A stretch of DNA of 64,000 nt from Pseudoalteromonas flavipulchra NCIMB 2033 = ATCC BAA-314 (lineage in GTDB: Bacteria; Pseudomonadota; Gammaproteobacteria; Enterobacterales; Alteromonadaceae). Positions 53,676 through 61,449 of this stretch are shown here, one piece after another. The notes under the pieces were generated by a model. The model did not search any database. It saw nothing but the letters and a program-made list of their open reading frames with translations, and was not told the DNA's origin. The stretch lies in NCBI GenBank assembly GCA_000814665.1, contig JWIH01000020.1, positions 1 to 64,000 of the forward strand, given 5' to 3'. A program made the translations under genes and the position numbers. Positions within the stretch are counted from its first letter, which is position 1, and each line of letters begins with the position of its first letter.

Positions 53676-53735
53676 TTATGGAGGCTTTAACAAAGCGAAG
53701 AAAATGCATTTTGCAGTCTGAAATGATTGAGGATT

Positions 53736-54329
53736 ATGTTTTATTCTAAAAAGTACAATTTTTTGTTCTGCCACATTAGTCGCACTGGTGGTACGTCGTT
53801 ATGTAGTGTCCTCAGGAAAACGGCGCCAGACCTAAGGATGATAGGCAGCCAGCATGCGTCGCTTCTAGAGGCTAGAGCGGCATTGCCGGATGAGTTTGAG
53901 AGTACGTTTAAATTTGCTTTTGTACGTAACCCATGGGAAAGACTTGTTTCTTGGTATTCACTATTAGAGAAAGGTAAAAGTCTACACTCAGAAGTGGTAT
54001 CTGAGAAACGTCATTATGATGAGAAAGAGAAGTTTGAACTATTTGTACAAGAAATGGTTACAGAGCAGCACGGCGGAATAGCGTGGAGTCAATGGTCCCA
54101 GTTATCTGACCATTTGGGAAATTCACTCGTCAATGAAATTTGCCGCTTTGAAAACTATCAAAAAGACAGTAAGCGAATTTTAAGAAAGTTGGGGAGCAAA
54201 GATTATTATTTGCCTTATTATAATCAAGCATCAAGTAGGCACTACTGTCATTACTACTCAGATTTAGCGTTAAAATTGGCTGAGGAGCTTTTCCTAGATG
54301 ATATTTATCAATTTGGGTATAAATTTTGA
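53736..54329 (+). CDS. sulfotransferase family 2 protein
   Basis: The protein is 197 aa. The 5'-phosphosulfate-binding loop HISRTGGTSL is at 13-22 and the 3'-phosphate motif FVRNPWERLVSWY at 63-75. These are the features of the Sulfotransfer_2 (carbohydrate/heparan-type) family. It transfers sulfate from PAPS to an unknown acceptor, possibly a glycan. The ATG at 53736 follows TGAGGATT. It is unrelated in detail to the TPR-sulfotransferase at 3.2-4.7 kb. No polysaccharide genes flank it. Confidence 0.83.
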   Translation: MFYSKKYNFLFCHISRTGGTSLCSVLRKTAPDLRMIGSQHASLLEARAALPDEFESTFKFAFVRNPWERLVSWYSLLEKGKSLHSEVVSEKRHYDEKEKFELFVQEMVTEQHGGIAWSQWSQLSDHLGNSLVNEICRFENYQKDSKRILRKLGSKDYYLPYYNQASSRHYCHYYSDLALKLAEELFLDDIYQFGYKF

Positions 54330-54457
54330 TAGTGGTCAGCCTTGTGAAAAACGGTAAATATCAAAACAAGAAGGAAGTTGGAATAAATATTTGTATAAAT
54401 CACAGATTGTAACAATAATGTGTTAATTGTTACCTAAAAGAGCTTTTGAGTGTTTAT

Positions 54458-55066
54458 ATGGATATCACTGAGTTAGATGAAAAGGCATTTGTTGACGTAT
54501 TTAACCTGCCAGAAAAAATCACCATAAAGACTGCTAGCACCGCAGATATAGAAGAAATGGCGGTTGTGACTAAAGTGAGCTGGCAAGCGGCCTTTAGCGG
54601 GTTTTTACCAGAGCAAGTGCTAGCTGGGGGAACCGTCGAATTTTTCGCAACTATTTGGTCGGAGATCATTAAGAATTCTGCAAGCCAAACGGCTTTGCTC
54701 GTGACTGATGGTCGGAAAATATTAGGCTGCGGTGCGGCGGGTAATTACCGTCGAATGTATAATCCGGTTAGCCAAAAAGTATCGAGAATAAATGCGGGTG
54801 AACTATATCGCGGTTATATTTTGCCAAGCCATCAGAACTGTGGATTAGGTCAAGCGCTGTTGAAGGCGCGTCTATTGAAGCTTTATGAGCAAGGCTGCCA
54901 AAGCGCGTATACCTGGATTTATGAGCAGAACAAACAAGCGAGACGCTTTTACGAAAAGCATGGGGCGGTAAATCTCGACCAAGCCCAAGGGATAACAATG
55001 AAACGATTTAGGTTTGAAGAAGTGTGCTATGGCATTGAAGTAAATCGTGTTTTTGATTTTAGCTAA
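54458..55066 (+). CDS. GNAT family N-acetyltransferase
   Basis: The protein is about 202 aa. The acetyl-CoA-binding motif appears in GYILPSHQNCGLGQALLKARL (about 119-139), followed by WIYEQNKQARRFYEKHGA, the classic N-x-x-A-R-x-F-Y-x-K-x-G pattern of GNAT enzymes. The substrate is unknown. The start is uncertain between TTG at 54446 and ATG at 54458. It is a single gene in a run of unrelated small enzymes. Confidence 0.85.
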   Translation: MDITELDEKAFVDVFNLPEKITIKTASTADIEEMAVVTKVSWQAAFSGFLPEQVLAGGTVEFFATIWSEIIKNSASQTALLVTDGRKILGCGAAGNYRRMYNPVSQKVSRINAGELYRGYILPSHQNCGLGQALLKARLLKLYEQGCQSAYTWIYEQNKQARRFYEKHGAVNLDQAQGITMKRFRFEEVCYGIEVNRVFDFS

Positions 55067-55147
55067 GATGGAGTGAGAGAAAATTTCAAACACGGCATGG
55101 TCAGAGGTAATTGTCATCGATAAGCGGTGACAATTACTTCATGCAGA

Positions 55148-56050
55148 CTAACGTAGGTCGGCGGGTGTAGGGTAGTCTGGATGCTCAACAATTTTCGGTG
55201 CCCAAGCAGCTGGGATCACGGCCTCTCGCTTCTGTTTGATACGCTCTACTAGCGTATTTAAATCAGAATTGGGTTCACCATAAACGGCTAGCCAATTCTC
55301 AGGTACGTCTTCTGGGTCTGCAGCCTGAATAACGTGTGCCATCCACTGTTTTCTAAGCTCAGCCCATTCACTACTTTGATTCTCATTGACACCTGCAAGT
55401 GGTCGAAGCTCTACATATATTGTTCTTCTAGGACCTTCACTGCGTTTCGGCTCAGAGCCATGTAAAACCATCATGTCTTGAACTAAAATATCTCCGGCTT
55501 TAGCTGGTTGCTGTACAACCCCAGGAATATTCCAGCCATATTCGCTCGAGAGAGTATAGATATCCAAAATTTGGTGTTGGGAATCTGGCAAATAGCGTAA
55601 GCACCCGTCATCTATATTCGCATCATCAAGATAGATACCGACATTTAAATATGCAAAATGACGAGAATGAGGAGCATCTTGATGCCAGGCTATGTGAGGG
55701 TGGGGATGTGGATATTTGCAGACTAAGTCACATTGCAATGGAACACAGCCTGCACCACAAAGGTGTTCACTGATCGCTAACATTGCTGGTGTTGCGAGTA
55801 GTTCGATAATTAACTCGGGCGCTTCAAAAAGCAAATCATTATAACGAAAAAGTTTTGGCTCACCTGATTCATTTGATAAATGGTATTGAGTCGCGACTTT
55901 TCCGTCTTGCTGTGCTTGTTTTGCTTTATTCTCAAGCGCATTAGATAGTTGTTTCAGTTTTTCCAGCAGCGTGTCGGGTAAAGGTTGTTCAAATAAAACG
56001 AAGCCGTTGTTTTTGTAAAAATCGAGTTTGCTTTTGCTCACAATCGTCAT
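55148..56050 (-). CDS. phytanoyl-CoA dioxygenase family protein
   Basis: This is a 300-aa Fe(II)/2-oxoglutarate oxygenase of the PhyH family. The facial triad is visible: His123 and Asp125 in AWHQDAPHS and His197 in MVLHGSEPKRS, with Arg209 in GPRRTIYVELRP for 2-oxoglutarate. It starts FYKNNGFVLFEQPLP, as usual for the family. It hydroxylates an unknown small substrate and is cytosolic. AGGAAG precedes the ATG. It is divergent from the OsmC-YcaO gene. Confidence 0.9.
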   Translation of the reverse strand: MTIVSKSKLDFYKNNGFVLFEQPLPDTLLEKLKQLSNALENKAKQAQQDGKVATQYHLSNESGEPKLFRYNDLLFEAPELIIELLATPAMLAISEHLCGAGCVPLQCDLVCKYPHPHPHIAWHQDAPHSRHFAYLNVGIYLDDANIDDGCLRYLPDSQHQILDIYTLSSEYGWNIPGVVQQPAKAGDILVQDMMVLHGSEPKRSEGPRRTIYVELRPLAGVNENQSSEWAELRKQWMAHVIQAADPEDVPENWLAVYGEPNSDLNTLVERIKQKREAVIPAAWAPKIVEHPDYPTPADLR

Positions 56051-56243
56051 GCATGTACTTCCTAGTTATTTTGTTGCTTGTCAGACTTAAGTATTGTTTG
56101 TCGAGTATATTCACTCGCCTGCCAAATAGAATCTGTCTCAGCTACAGCACTGACCATAGTGTCTTAAAATGCCACTTAGCGCAATTACGGTGGGTTACAT
56201 TGTGGATTTTGTTTATATTAACTCAACTCGAATAAACAGAAAC

Positions 56244-56319
56244 TTCCATTGGCACCGCTTTGCTTCCTCAAGTACAATTAGCGTTTTCGATTGCAACACA
56301 CCGGAACCTTCCAATGGAA
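56244..56319 (+). promoter_or_regulatory. inverted repeat covering the OsmC-YcaO start codon
   Basis: TTCCATTGG (56244-56252) is the exact reverse complement of CCAATGGAA (56311-56319), which contains the ATG at 56314. If the 5' leader reaches 56244, the start codon could be base-paired. Only the sequence match is seen; a regulatory role is speculative. Confidence 0.3.
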
Positions 56320-58494
56320 ATCAAAGTAAATTACCTCGACAATCTCAGAATTGATGCCAAATTTGACGACTTTTCTGTCATTGCGGATCAGCCAATTCGC
56401 TATAAAGGCGATGGTTCAGCACCAAGTCCATTTGACTACTTTTTAGCTTCTTCAGCGCTTTGTGCTGCTTACTTTGTGAAGGTGTATTGTAATGCGCGTG
56501 ACATTCCAACGGATGGAATTCGTGTGGCGCAAAACAACATTGTTGATCCTGAAAACCGTTATAACCAAATTTTTAAAATTCAGGTGGAGCTACCAGAAAG
56601 CATTTCTGAAAAAGACCGCCAAGGCATCTTGCGTTCAATTGACCGCTGTACCGTTAAAAAAGTGATCCAAACAGGACCTGAATTCCAAGTAGAAGCGGTT
56701 GAAAGCCTTGAAGATGATTCTCAGGCTATGCTGATGGTTGATACCAGCGAAAGCGACAGCACTTTTATCCTAGGTAAAGATCTTCCGCTGGAACAGACGA
56801 TTGCAAATATGACCAAGATCCTGTCGGATTTAGGTATGAAGATTGAAGTTGCGTCATGGCGTAATATCGTGCCACACGTCTGGTCTTTGCATATTCGTGA
56901 TGCTGCTTCACCAATGTGTTTCACCAATGGTAAAGGGGCAACCAAAGAAAGCGCGCTATGCTCAGCACTTGGTGAGTTTATTGAGCGTTTAAACTGTAAC
57001 TTCTTTTATAATGATCAGTTTTTTGGTGAAGAAATCGCAAATGCTGAATTTGTTCACTACCCGAACGAAAAGTGGTTTAAGCCTGAAGCTGATGATGCGC
57101 TTCCTACTGAGATTTTAGACGACTACACTCGTGAAATTTACGACCCAGAAGGTGAATTACGCGGTTCACATCTAATCGACACAAATTCAGGTAATGTAGC
57201 GCGCGGCATTTGTTCTATTCCGTATACTCGCCATTCTGATGGTGAAACCGTGTATTTTCCGTCAAATCTAATAGAAAACTTATTCCTAAGTAACGGTATG
57301 AGTGCCGGTAATAACCTGTTTGAAGCGAAGGTGCAGTGTTTATCTGAGATCTTTGAACGCGCGGTGAAAAAGCAAATCATCGAACAGGAAATTGTGTTAC
57401 CTGATGTGCCAGAGTCTGTACTTGCTAAATACCCAGGTATCGTTGAAGGGATCAAAGGGCTTGAAGAGCAGGGTTTCCCTGTGGTGGTGAAAGATGCGTC
57501 TCTTGGCGGTCAATTCCCCGTAATGTGTGTAACCCTGATGAATCCAAAAACAGGCGGTGTGTTTGCTTCTTTTGGGGCGCATCCAAGCTTTGAAGTGGCA
57601 CTTGAGCGCAGTTTAACCGAGTTGTTACAAGGCCGTAGTTTTGAAGGCTTAAACGATGTACCAAAACCTACGTTTAACAGCATGGCGGTATCTGAGCCGG
57701 AGAATTTTGTTGAACACTTTATCGATTCAACGGGTGTGATCTCATGGCGCTTCTTTAGTGCGAAGCATGACTACGATTTTGTTGAGTGGGATTTTACAGG
57801 CACTAATGAAGAAGAGTGCGATAAGTTATTTGGCATTTTGGAAGGATTAGGTAAAGAAGCCTATATTGCGGAATTTACAGACTTAGGGATCGCTTGTCGT
57901 ATTTTGGTACCAGGTTTTTCTGAAGTTTATCCTGCTGAAGATCTGATTTGGGACAACACCAATAAAGCATTGCAATATCGCGAAGATATTCTCAACATCC
58001 ATTCTCTAGATGACGAAGCATTAGCTAATTTGGTTGAGCGCTTAGAAGACAGCCAGCTTGATAACTATATCGATATTATCACCCTAATTGGCGTTGAGTT
58101 TGACGAAAATACGGTGTGGGGTCAGCTTACAATTCTTGAGCTTAAGATTTTAATCTATCTAGCGCTTGGCGATATCGAAGCGGCCATTGAATTAGTTGAA
58201 ACCTTTTTGCAGTTTAACGACAACACCGTTGAGCGTGGCTTATTCTACCAAGCAATGCATGCCACGCTTGAAATTGCGTTGGATGAAGAGCTAGAAATAG
58301 AAGATTACATTCATAACTTTACCCGCATGTTCTCTAAAGACGTGATGGATGCGGTTATTGGCTCAATTAATGGTGATGTGAAATTCTATGGTTTAACGCC
58401 AACTAACATGAAGTTGGAAGGTTTAGATAAGCACCTGCGTCTTATTGAAAGCTATAAGAAGCTTCATGCAGCAAGAGGGAAATTCGCTTTATAA
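56314..58494 (+). CDS. OsmC domain/YcaO domain-containing protein
   Basis: This is a cytosolic fusion of 726 aa. The N-terminal OsmC-like domain (1 to about 135) keeps both peroxidatic cysteines: Cys50 in ASSALCAAY and Cys112 in SIDRCTVKK. A YcaO domain follows at about 170-570, with GKGATKESALCSALGEFIER and FASFGAHPSFEVALERSLTELLQGR. A helical C-terminal region resembles TPR-like repeats. Enterobacterial YcaO is linked to ribosomal protein S12 methylthiolation with RimO; the thiol-peroxidase half suggests a redox tie. There is no partner E1/ocin-type gene or precursor peptide, so RiPP biosynthesis is unlikely. Confidence 0.9.
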   Translation: MEIKVNYLDNLRIDAKFDDFSVIADQPIRYKGDGSAPSPFDYFLASSALCAAYFVKVYCNARDIPTDGIRVAQNNIVDPENRYNQIFKIQVELPESISEKDRQGILRSIDRCTVKKVIQTGPEFQVEAVESLEDDSQAMLMVDTSESDSTFILGKDLPLEQTIANMTKILSDLGMKIEVASWRNIVPHVWSLHIRDAASPMCFTNGKGATKESALCSALGEFIERLNCNFFYNDQFFGEEIANAEFVHYPNEKWFKPEADDALPTEILDDYTREIYDPEGELRGSHLIDTNSGNVARGICSIPYTRHSDGETVYFPSNLIENLFLSNGMSAGNNLFEAKVQCLSEIFERAVKKQIIEQEIVLPDVPESVLAKYPGIVEGIKGLEEQGFPVVVKDASLGGQFPVMCVTLMNPKTGGVFASFGAHPSFEVALERSLTELLQGRSFEGLNDVPKPTFNSMAVSEPENFVEHFIDSTGVISWRFFSAKHDYDFVEWDFTGTNEEECDKLFGILEGLGKEAYIAEFTDLGIACRILVPGFSEVYPAEDLIWDNTNKALQYREDILNIHSLDDEALANLVERLEDSQLDNYIDIITLIGVEFDENTVWGQLTILELKILIYLALGDIEAAIELVETFLQFNDNTVERGLFYQAMHATLEIALDEELEIEDYIHNFTRMFSKDVMDAVIGSINGDVKFYGLTPTNMKLEGLDKHLRLIESYKKLHAARGKFAL

Positions 58495-58527
58495 TTGAAT
58501 GTTGTAGATTAGGGCGCATAGCGCGCT

Positions 58528-59532
58528 CTAATTTACACATGATTGCAGGCCTAAGTAAGCTTTTGAATAAACAGCTCTATTCGGTTCTTTAACCAGCTTA
58601 AAATCTACCCAAGTCCAAGCTAATTCAAATTTTGACGATGACCATTGTTGTATCAGTGACGACTTCTGTTGAGTAATTAGTCCCGATGAAGCGAGTTTCT
58701 TACATAGTTTATTTGATAATTCGGCCTTATTCTCAAGGAATGAAAACTTGTTGTTGAGCTCATCAAAATATACGGGGGAGCTGACCAATGCGAAATGGTC
58801 AAACAGTGTATCTCCAACAGCTAAGTCAAAAAATAAGTAGGGGCTATCATTTATATCACGCCAAAACAGTAGCATCTTCTCGACTTCCTCTACATCTCCA
58901 GGAAAATGCACTTTTTCCAAGTATTTTATAACCTCATCCTGATGCATAGAAATATATAGTTTTGTTGTGGCGGGCTTACGTTGCTGCATAAATGAGATAT
59001 GTATGATATGACCCGAAAGCGGTAAGTGTTTGAATAGTCTAGATAGCGTCAAACTTGCTTCTGAGTGATATTGTTGGCACAGACCCATAGAAAATACATA
59101 TGGTTTATAGTGGCTAAGCTGTGCATTTTTCTCTGCGAGTTGTTCCGGATAGCCAGATTCTAGACAGTAATGCACACCGGGAGCTGCGACGGTTTCTGGT
59201 TTGTTTACCAAAATATTATCAAATTCAAGCCATAAAAACGGAGTAAATTCGTCAAGGGATTTCAATTTAGCGTAGGTGCTTCGTAAATTTTCTATTAAAG
59301 GAAGCCAACGATTATCGATAAAGTTTGTACGTTTTCTAGGGGATTGGTGATCGATAGCGCAGAGTAAATCCAATCGACTTAATTCATGGCTAGCTAGATC
59401 TCTTATTTCTAAATAGTAGGATGAAAACAGCTGAGGAAAAAGGCTTGCAATTTCTTGCAAGCCTTCAGTTGTTTTTTTACCTAACAATTCGTGGAGAGAT
59501 TCATCTAACACTCTGTTAAGTATAGTATTCAC
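58528..59532 (-). CDS. protein of unknown family, last gene of the cyclase operon
   Basis: I do not recognise this 334-aa protein. It has no signal peptide or membrane helix. It contains LASHELSRLDLLCAIDHQSPRKR at about 46-68, TKLYISMHQDEVIKYLEKV near 190-208 and SPYLFFDLAVGDTLFDHFALVSSP near 230-254. It ends WVDFKLVKEPNRAVYSKAYLGLQSCVN. Alternating strands and helices suggest a compact enzyme-like fold. It starts with GTG, 4 bp after the stop of the 190-aa gene. With its neighbours it forms a four-gene operon. Confidence 0.6.
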   Translation of the reverse strand: MNTILNRVLDESLHELLGKKTTEGLQEIASLFPQLFSSYYLEIRDLASHELSRLDLLCAIDHQSPRKRTNFIDNRWLPLIENLRSTYAKLKSLDEFTPFLWLEFDNILVNKPETVAAPGVHYCLESGYPEQLAEKNAQLSHYKPYVFSMGLCQQYHSEASLTLSRLFKHLPLSGHIIHISFMQQRKPATTKLYISMHQDEVIKYLEKVHFPGDVEEVEKMLLFWRDINDSPYLFFDLAVGDTLFDHFALVSSPVYFDELNNKFSFLENKAELSNKLCKKLASSGLITQQKSSLIQQWSSSKFELAWTWVDFKLVKEPNRAVYSKAYLGLQSCVN

Positions 59533-59536
59533 CGTA

Positions 59537-60109
59537 TTACCAAATAATATTTGCGTTATCAGCTAAATTTTGCGAGATAATTTTAAGAGAGAATAATTCA
59601 CGTACAAATTTCTCCTCATTACCTTTTATATCTCCAAACTGAGAGACCAACGAAAGTAGTTCATCTTTTACGTCTGCAGAAAGCTTCGCTTTGGTGTTGT
59701 TATACTCTACGCTAAAGTTTGATATATAGTCACTTGGAGATTGAATAAATTCACTGTGAGACGTTTCTTCATATGCTATCGAACGTAAGAAATTAAGTAA
59801 TGCTACGACTTCAACTCCCTCGGTGATAGAAGCTTTACCGCTTGTTTTCTCACCCTCGAAGTGAGAAAGGTAGTCACTGATAAAATCTTCGTTGTTTAGT
59901 GCAGCAGAAAAGTTGCTTTTGATAAGTTGATTTTCTTCAGGTTGTTTGCAAAGTTTACTATTACCACCAATAGTTAAGCACTCTTCGGTGATATCTTTGT
60001 TGTCTACATAACCATTCAATGATTTTATTGGGTTGTCCTGACTATTTAATCTGAAGTCTAAATCAATATTTAATCTGTTTAGATAGTCTATGAATGCATT
60101 GTTAGCCAT
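59537..60109 (-). CDS. protein of unknown family in the cyclase operon
   Basis: I do not recognise this 190-aa acidic protein. It has no signal peptide. The middle part SFAALNNEDFISDYLSHFEGEK-like region is helical, with VEVVALLNFLRSIAYEE near 100-116, and it ends LADNANIIW. It starts 1 bp after the stop of the exported haem-motif gene, with AAGGAAAAG as Shine-Dalgarno inside that gene's end, so the two are tightly coupled. No homology to a known toxin, precursor peptide or regulator is evident. Confidence 0.55.
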   Translation of the reverse strand: MANNAFIDYLNRLNIDLDFRLNSQDNPIKSLNGYVDNKDITEECLTIGGNSKLCKQPEENQLIKSNFSAALNNEDFISDYLSHFEGEKTSGKASITEGVEVVALLNFLRSIAYEETSHSEFIQSPSDYISNFSVEYNNTKAKLSADVKDELLSLVSQFGDIKGNEEKFVRELFSLKIISQNLADNANIIW

Positions 60110-60110
60110 T

Positions 60111-61439
60111 TTACTTTTCCTTAGGGTTTAATGTTATTTCTTTCATTGGTATACCAGGTATTCCACTGTTTATTAAAGTGAAATCTTTGAATCTTTCTGT
60201 CCATTTTATTTTATTTTCATTGTAATAATAATTTAGATTGTTATGGCAGCTCGCGCAATCAGACCCTTTATTTCTGATACTTTCAGAGACGGTCCACTGT
60301 GACTTAGGAATTTCACATTTGCTATTCACCTGAGCTAGAAAAGGCTCAAAAACCACACTTCTAACATTTTTGTCAAAGCGCTGGTATGACCCCGCGTTAT
60401 CAATATGTGGATATTGTGAGCCAATCAGCTGGTAATGTTGTAATACTGAGTTTTGTTTTTTGAGCTTAGAGCGATACTGATCATTATATGTTGCAGCTAG
60501 AGTGGGGATCGGCTCATCTCGAATAAGAGGTGTCGGTCTATTGGCTGTATATATATTGGAACAGCTATATTCATCCTGAGCAATGAAGCTATATTGAATC
60601 GTTTTTGGGGTTTCACTTTCAAGCGTATCAACCTGCTCAAATGTCAACCAAGTCCAAGTCGGTTTATCACCTACTAATAGGTTTGAACTGGTACCGACCC
60701 CAACGTGCATGGCAACGAGACCGAGTGTTTGTTTTACTGCAAAACCATGTAACTTAATGTTTTCCATGGTGATGTATCTCAGTTTATCATCTTTGTTTGT
60801 GAGTATGCGCCAACCCAGTTTTAACGCAATCTGAGGTTGTTTAGCGGATGTGTTACCTTGCCCACAACTGCCCCACCTAAATGCGAAACCCGCAAGGTCT
60901 TTGAGGGCAGGATTGTTATCAATTTCGTTTAGGTTTTCTTTGGTATCCCATAGTGCTTCCATCCATTTATCATTTACACGCTTTTCAAAAAATACAGGGT
61001 TGTTATTTTTATCTCTCAGGCCTAGCATTTTGATTTCGTCGCCATCTAGCTTTAACGACATATCTAAGTCTAAACAACCAGAGTCACATTGCCAGCTATC
61101 TGCTGTGGTAATATTTTTTCGGGTATCTTTGCCTTCAACAGAAACGGGCGTGTTGAACTCCTTTAAATAGCCATTTGTGTAGTTGACTTCAGCAAGTGTT
61201 GCGGTATTAATCCAGTCAGCCCAAGCGGGTAGTGAAAGCTTACCGAATTGTTTTTGTTGGTTAATCGCAATAAAAGTTTGCCATGAGTATTCGTATAAAT
61301 GCTCAGGTGTAAGCGTAAAATTGGCAATCGCATTGTTCGTGGCCAAATCACATGAAACGTCCGCAGGAAGCAAAGTTGTTGATGCACTCGCAACCCCTGA
61401 ACAGCCCAATGCTAACAGTAAGCATGTTCTAGTTATCAT
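60111..61439 (-). CDS. exported protein with one haem c motif
   Basis: This 442-aa protein has signal peptide MITRTCLLLALGCSGVASA. Repeated aromatic motifs such as YSWQTFIAINQQ and PTWTWLTFEQVD recall a family of exported cytochrome-like proteins seen in various proteobacteria; that link is from memory. A single c-type haem motif CASCH (Cys395, Cys398, His399) lies near the C-terminus, just after KGSDC. There are at least five other cysteines, some perhaps in disulfides. It is probably a periplasmic electron carrier or oxidoreductase. It lies 10 bp after the cyclase/AAA gene, with AGGAAA before its ATG. Confidence 0.7.
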   Translation of the reverse strand: MITRTCLLLALGCSGVASASTTLLPADVSCDLATNNAIANFTLTPEHLYEYSWQTFIAINQQKQFGKLSLPAWADWINTATLAEVNYTNGYLKEFNTPVSVEGKDTRKNITTADSWQCDSGCLDLDMSLKLDGDEIKMLGLRDKNNNPVFFEKRVNDKWMEALWDTKENLNEIDNNPALKDLAGFAFRWGSCGQGNTSAKQPQIALKLGWRILTNKDDKLRYITMENIKLHGFAVKQTLGLVAMHVGVGTSSNLLVGDKPTWTWLTFEQVDTLESETPKTIQYSFIAQDEYSCSNIYTANRPTPLIRDEPIPTLAATYNDQYRSKLKKQNSVLQHYQLIGSQYPHIDNAGSYQRFDKNVRSVVFEPFLAQVNSKCEIPKSQWTVSESIRNKGSDCASCHNNLNYYYNENKIKWTERFKDFTLINSGIPGIPMKEITLNPKEK

Positions 61440-61449
61440 TCTTAATTTC

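Noticed and set aside
56314..58494. YcaO gene as part of a RiPP (azoline or thioamide) cluster
   Set aside because: There is no precursor peptide, E1-like partner, dehydrogenase or exporter nearby, and the OsmC fusion points to the housekeeping-type branch.
59537..60109. The 190-aa protein as a RiPP precursor or toxin
   Set aside because: It is too long, with no leader-core layout, no Cys/Ser/Thr-rich core and no antitoxin-like neighbour.
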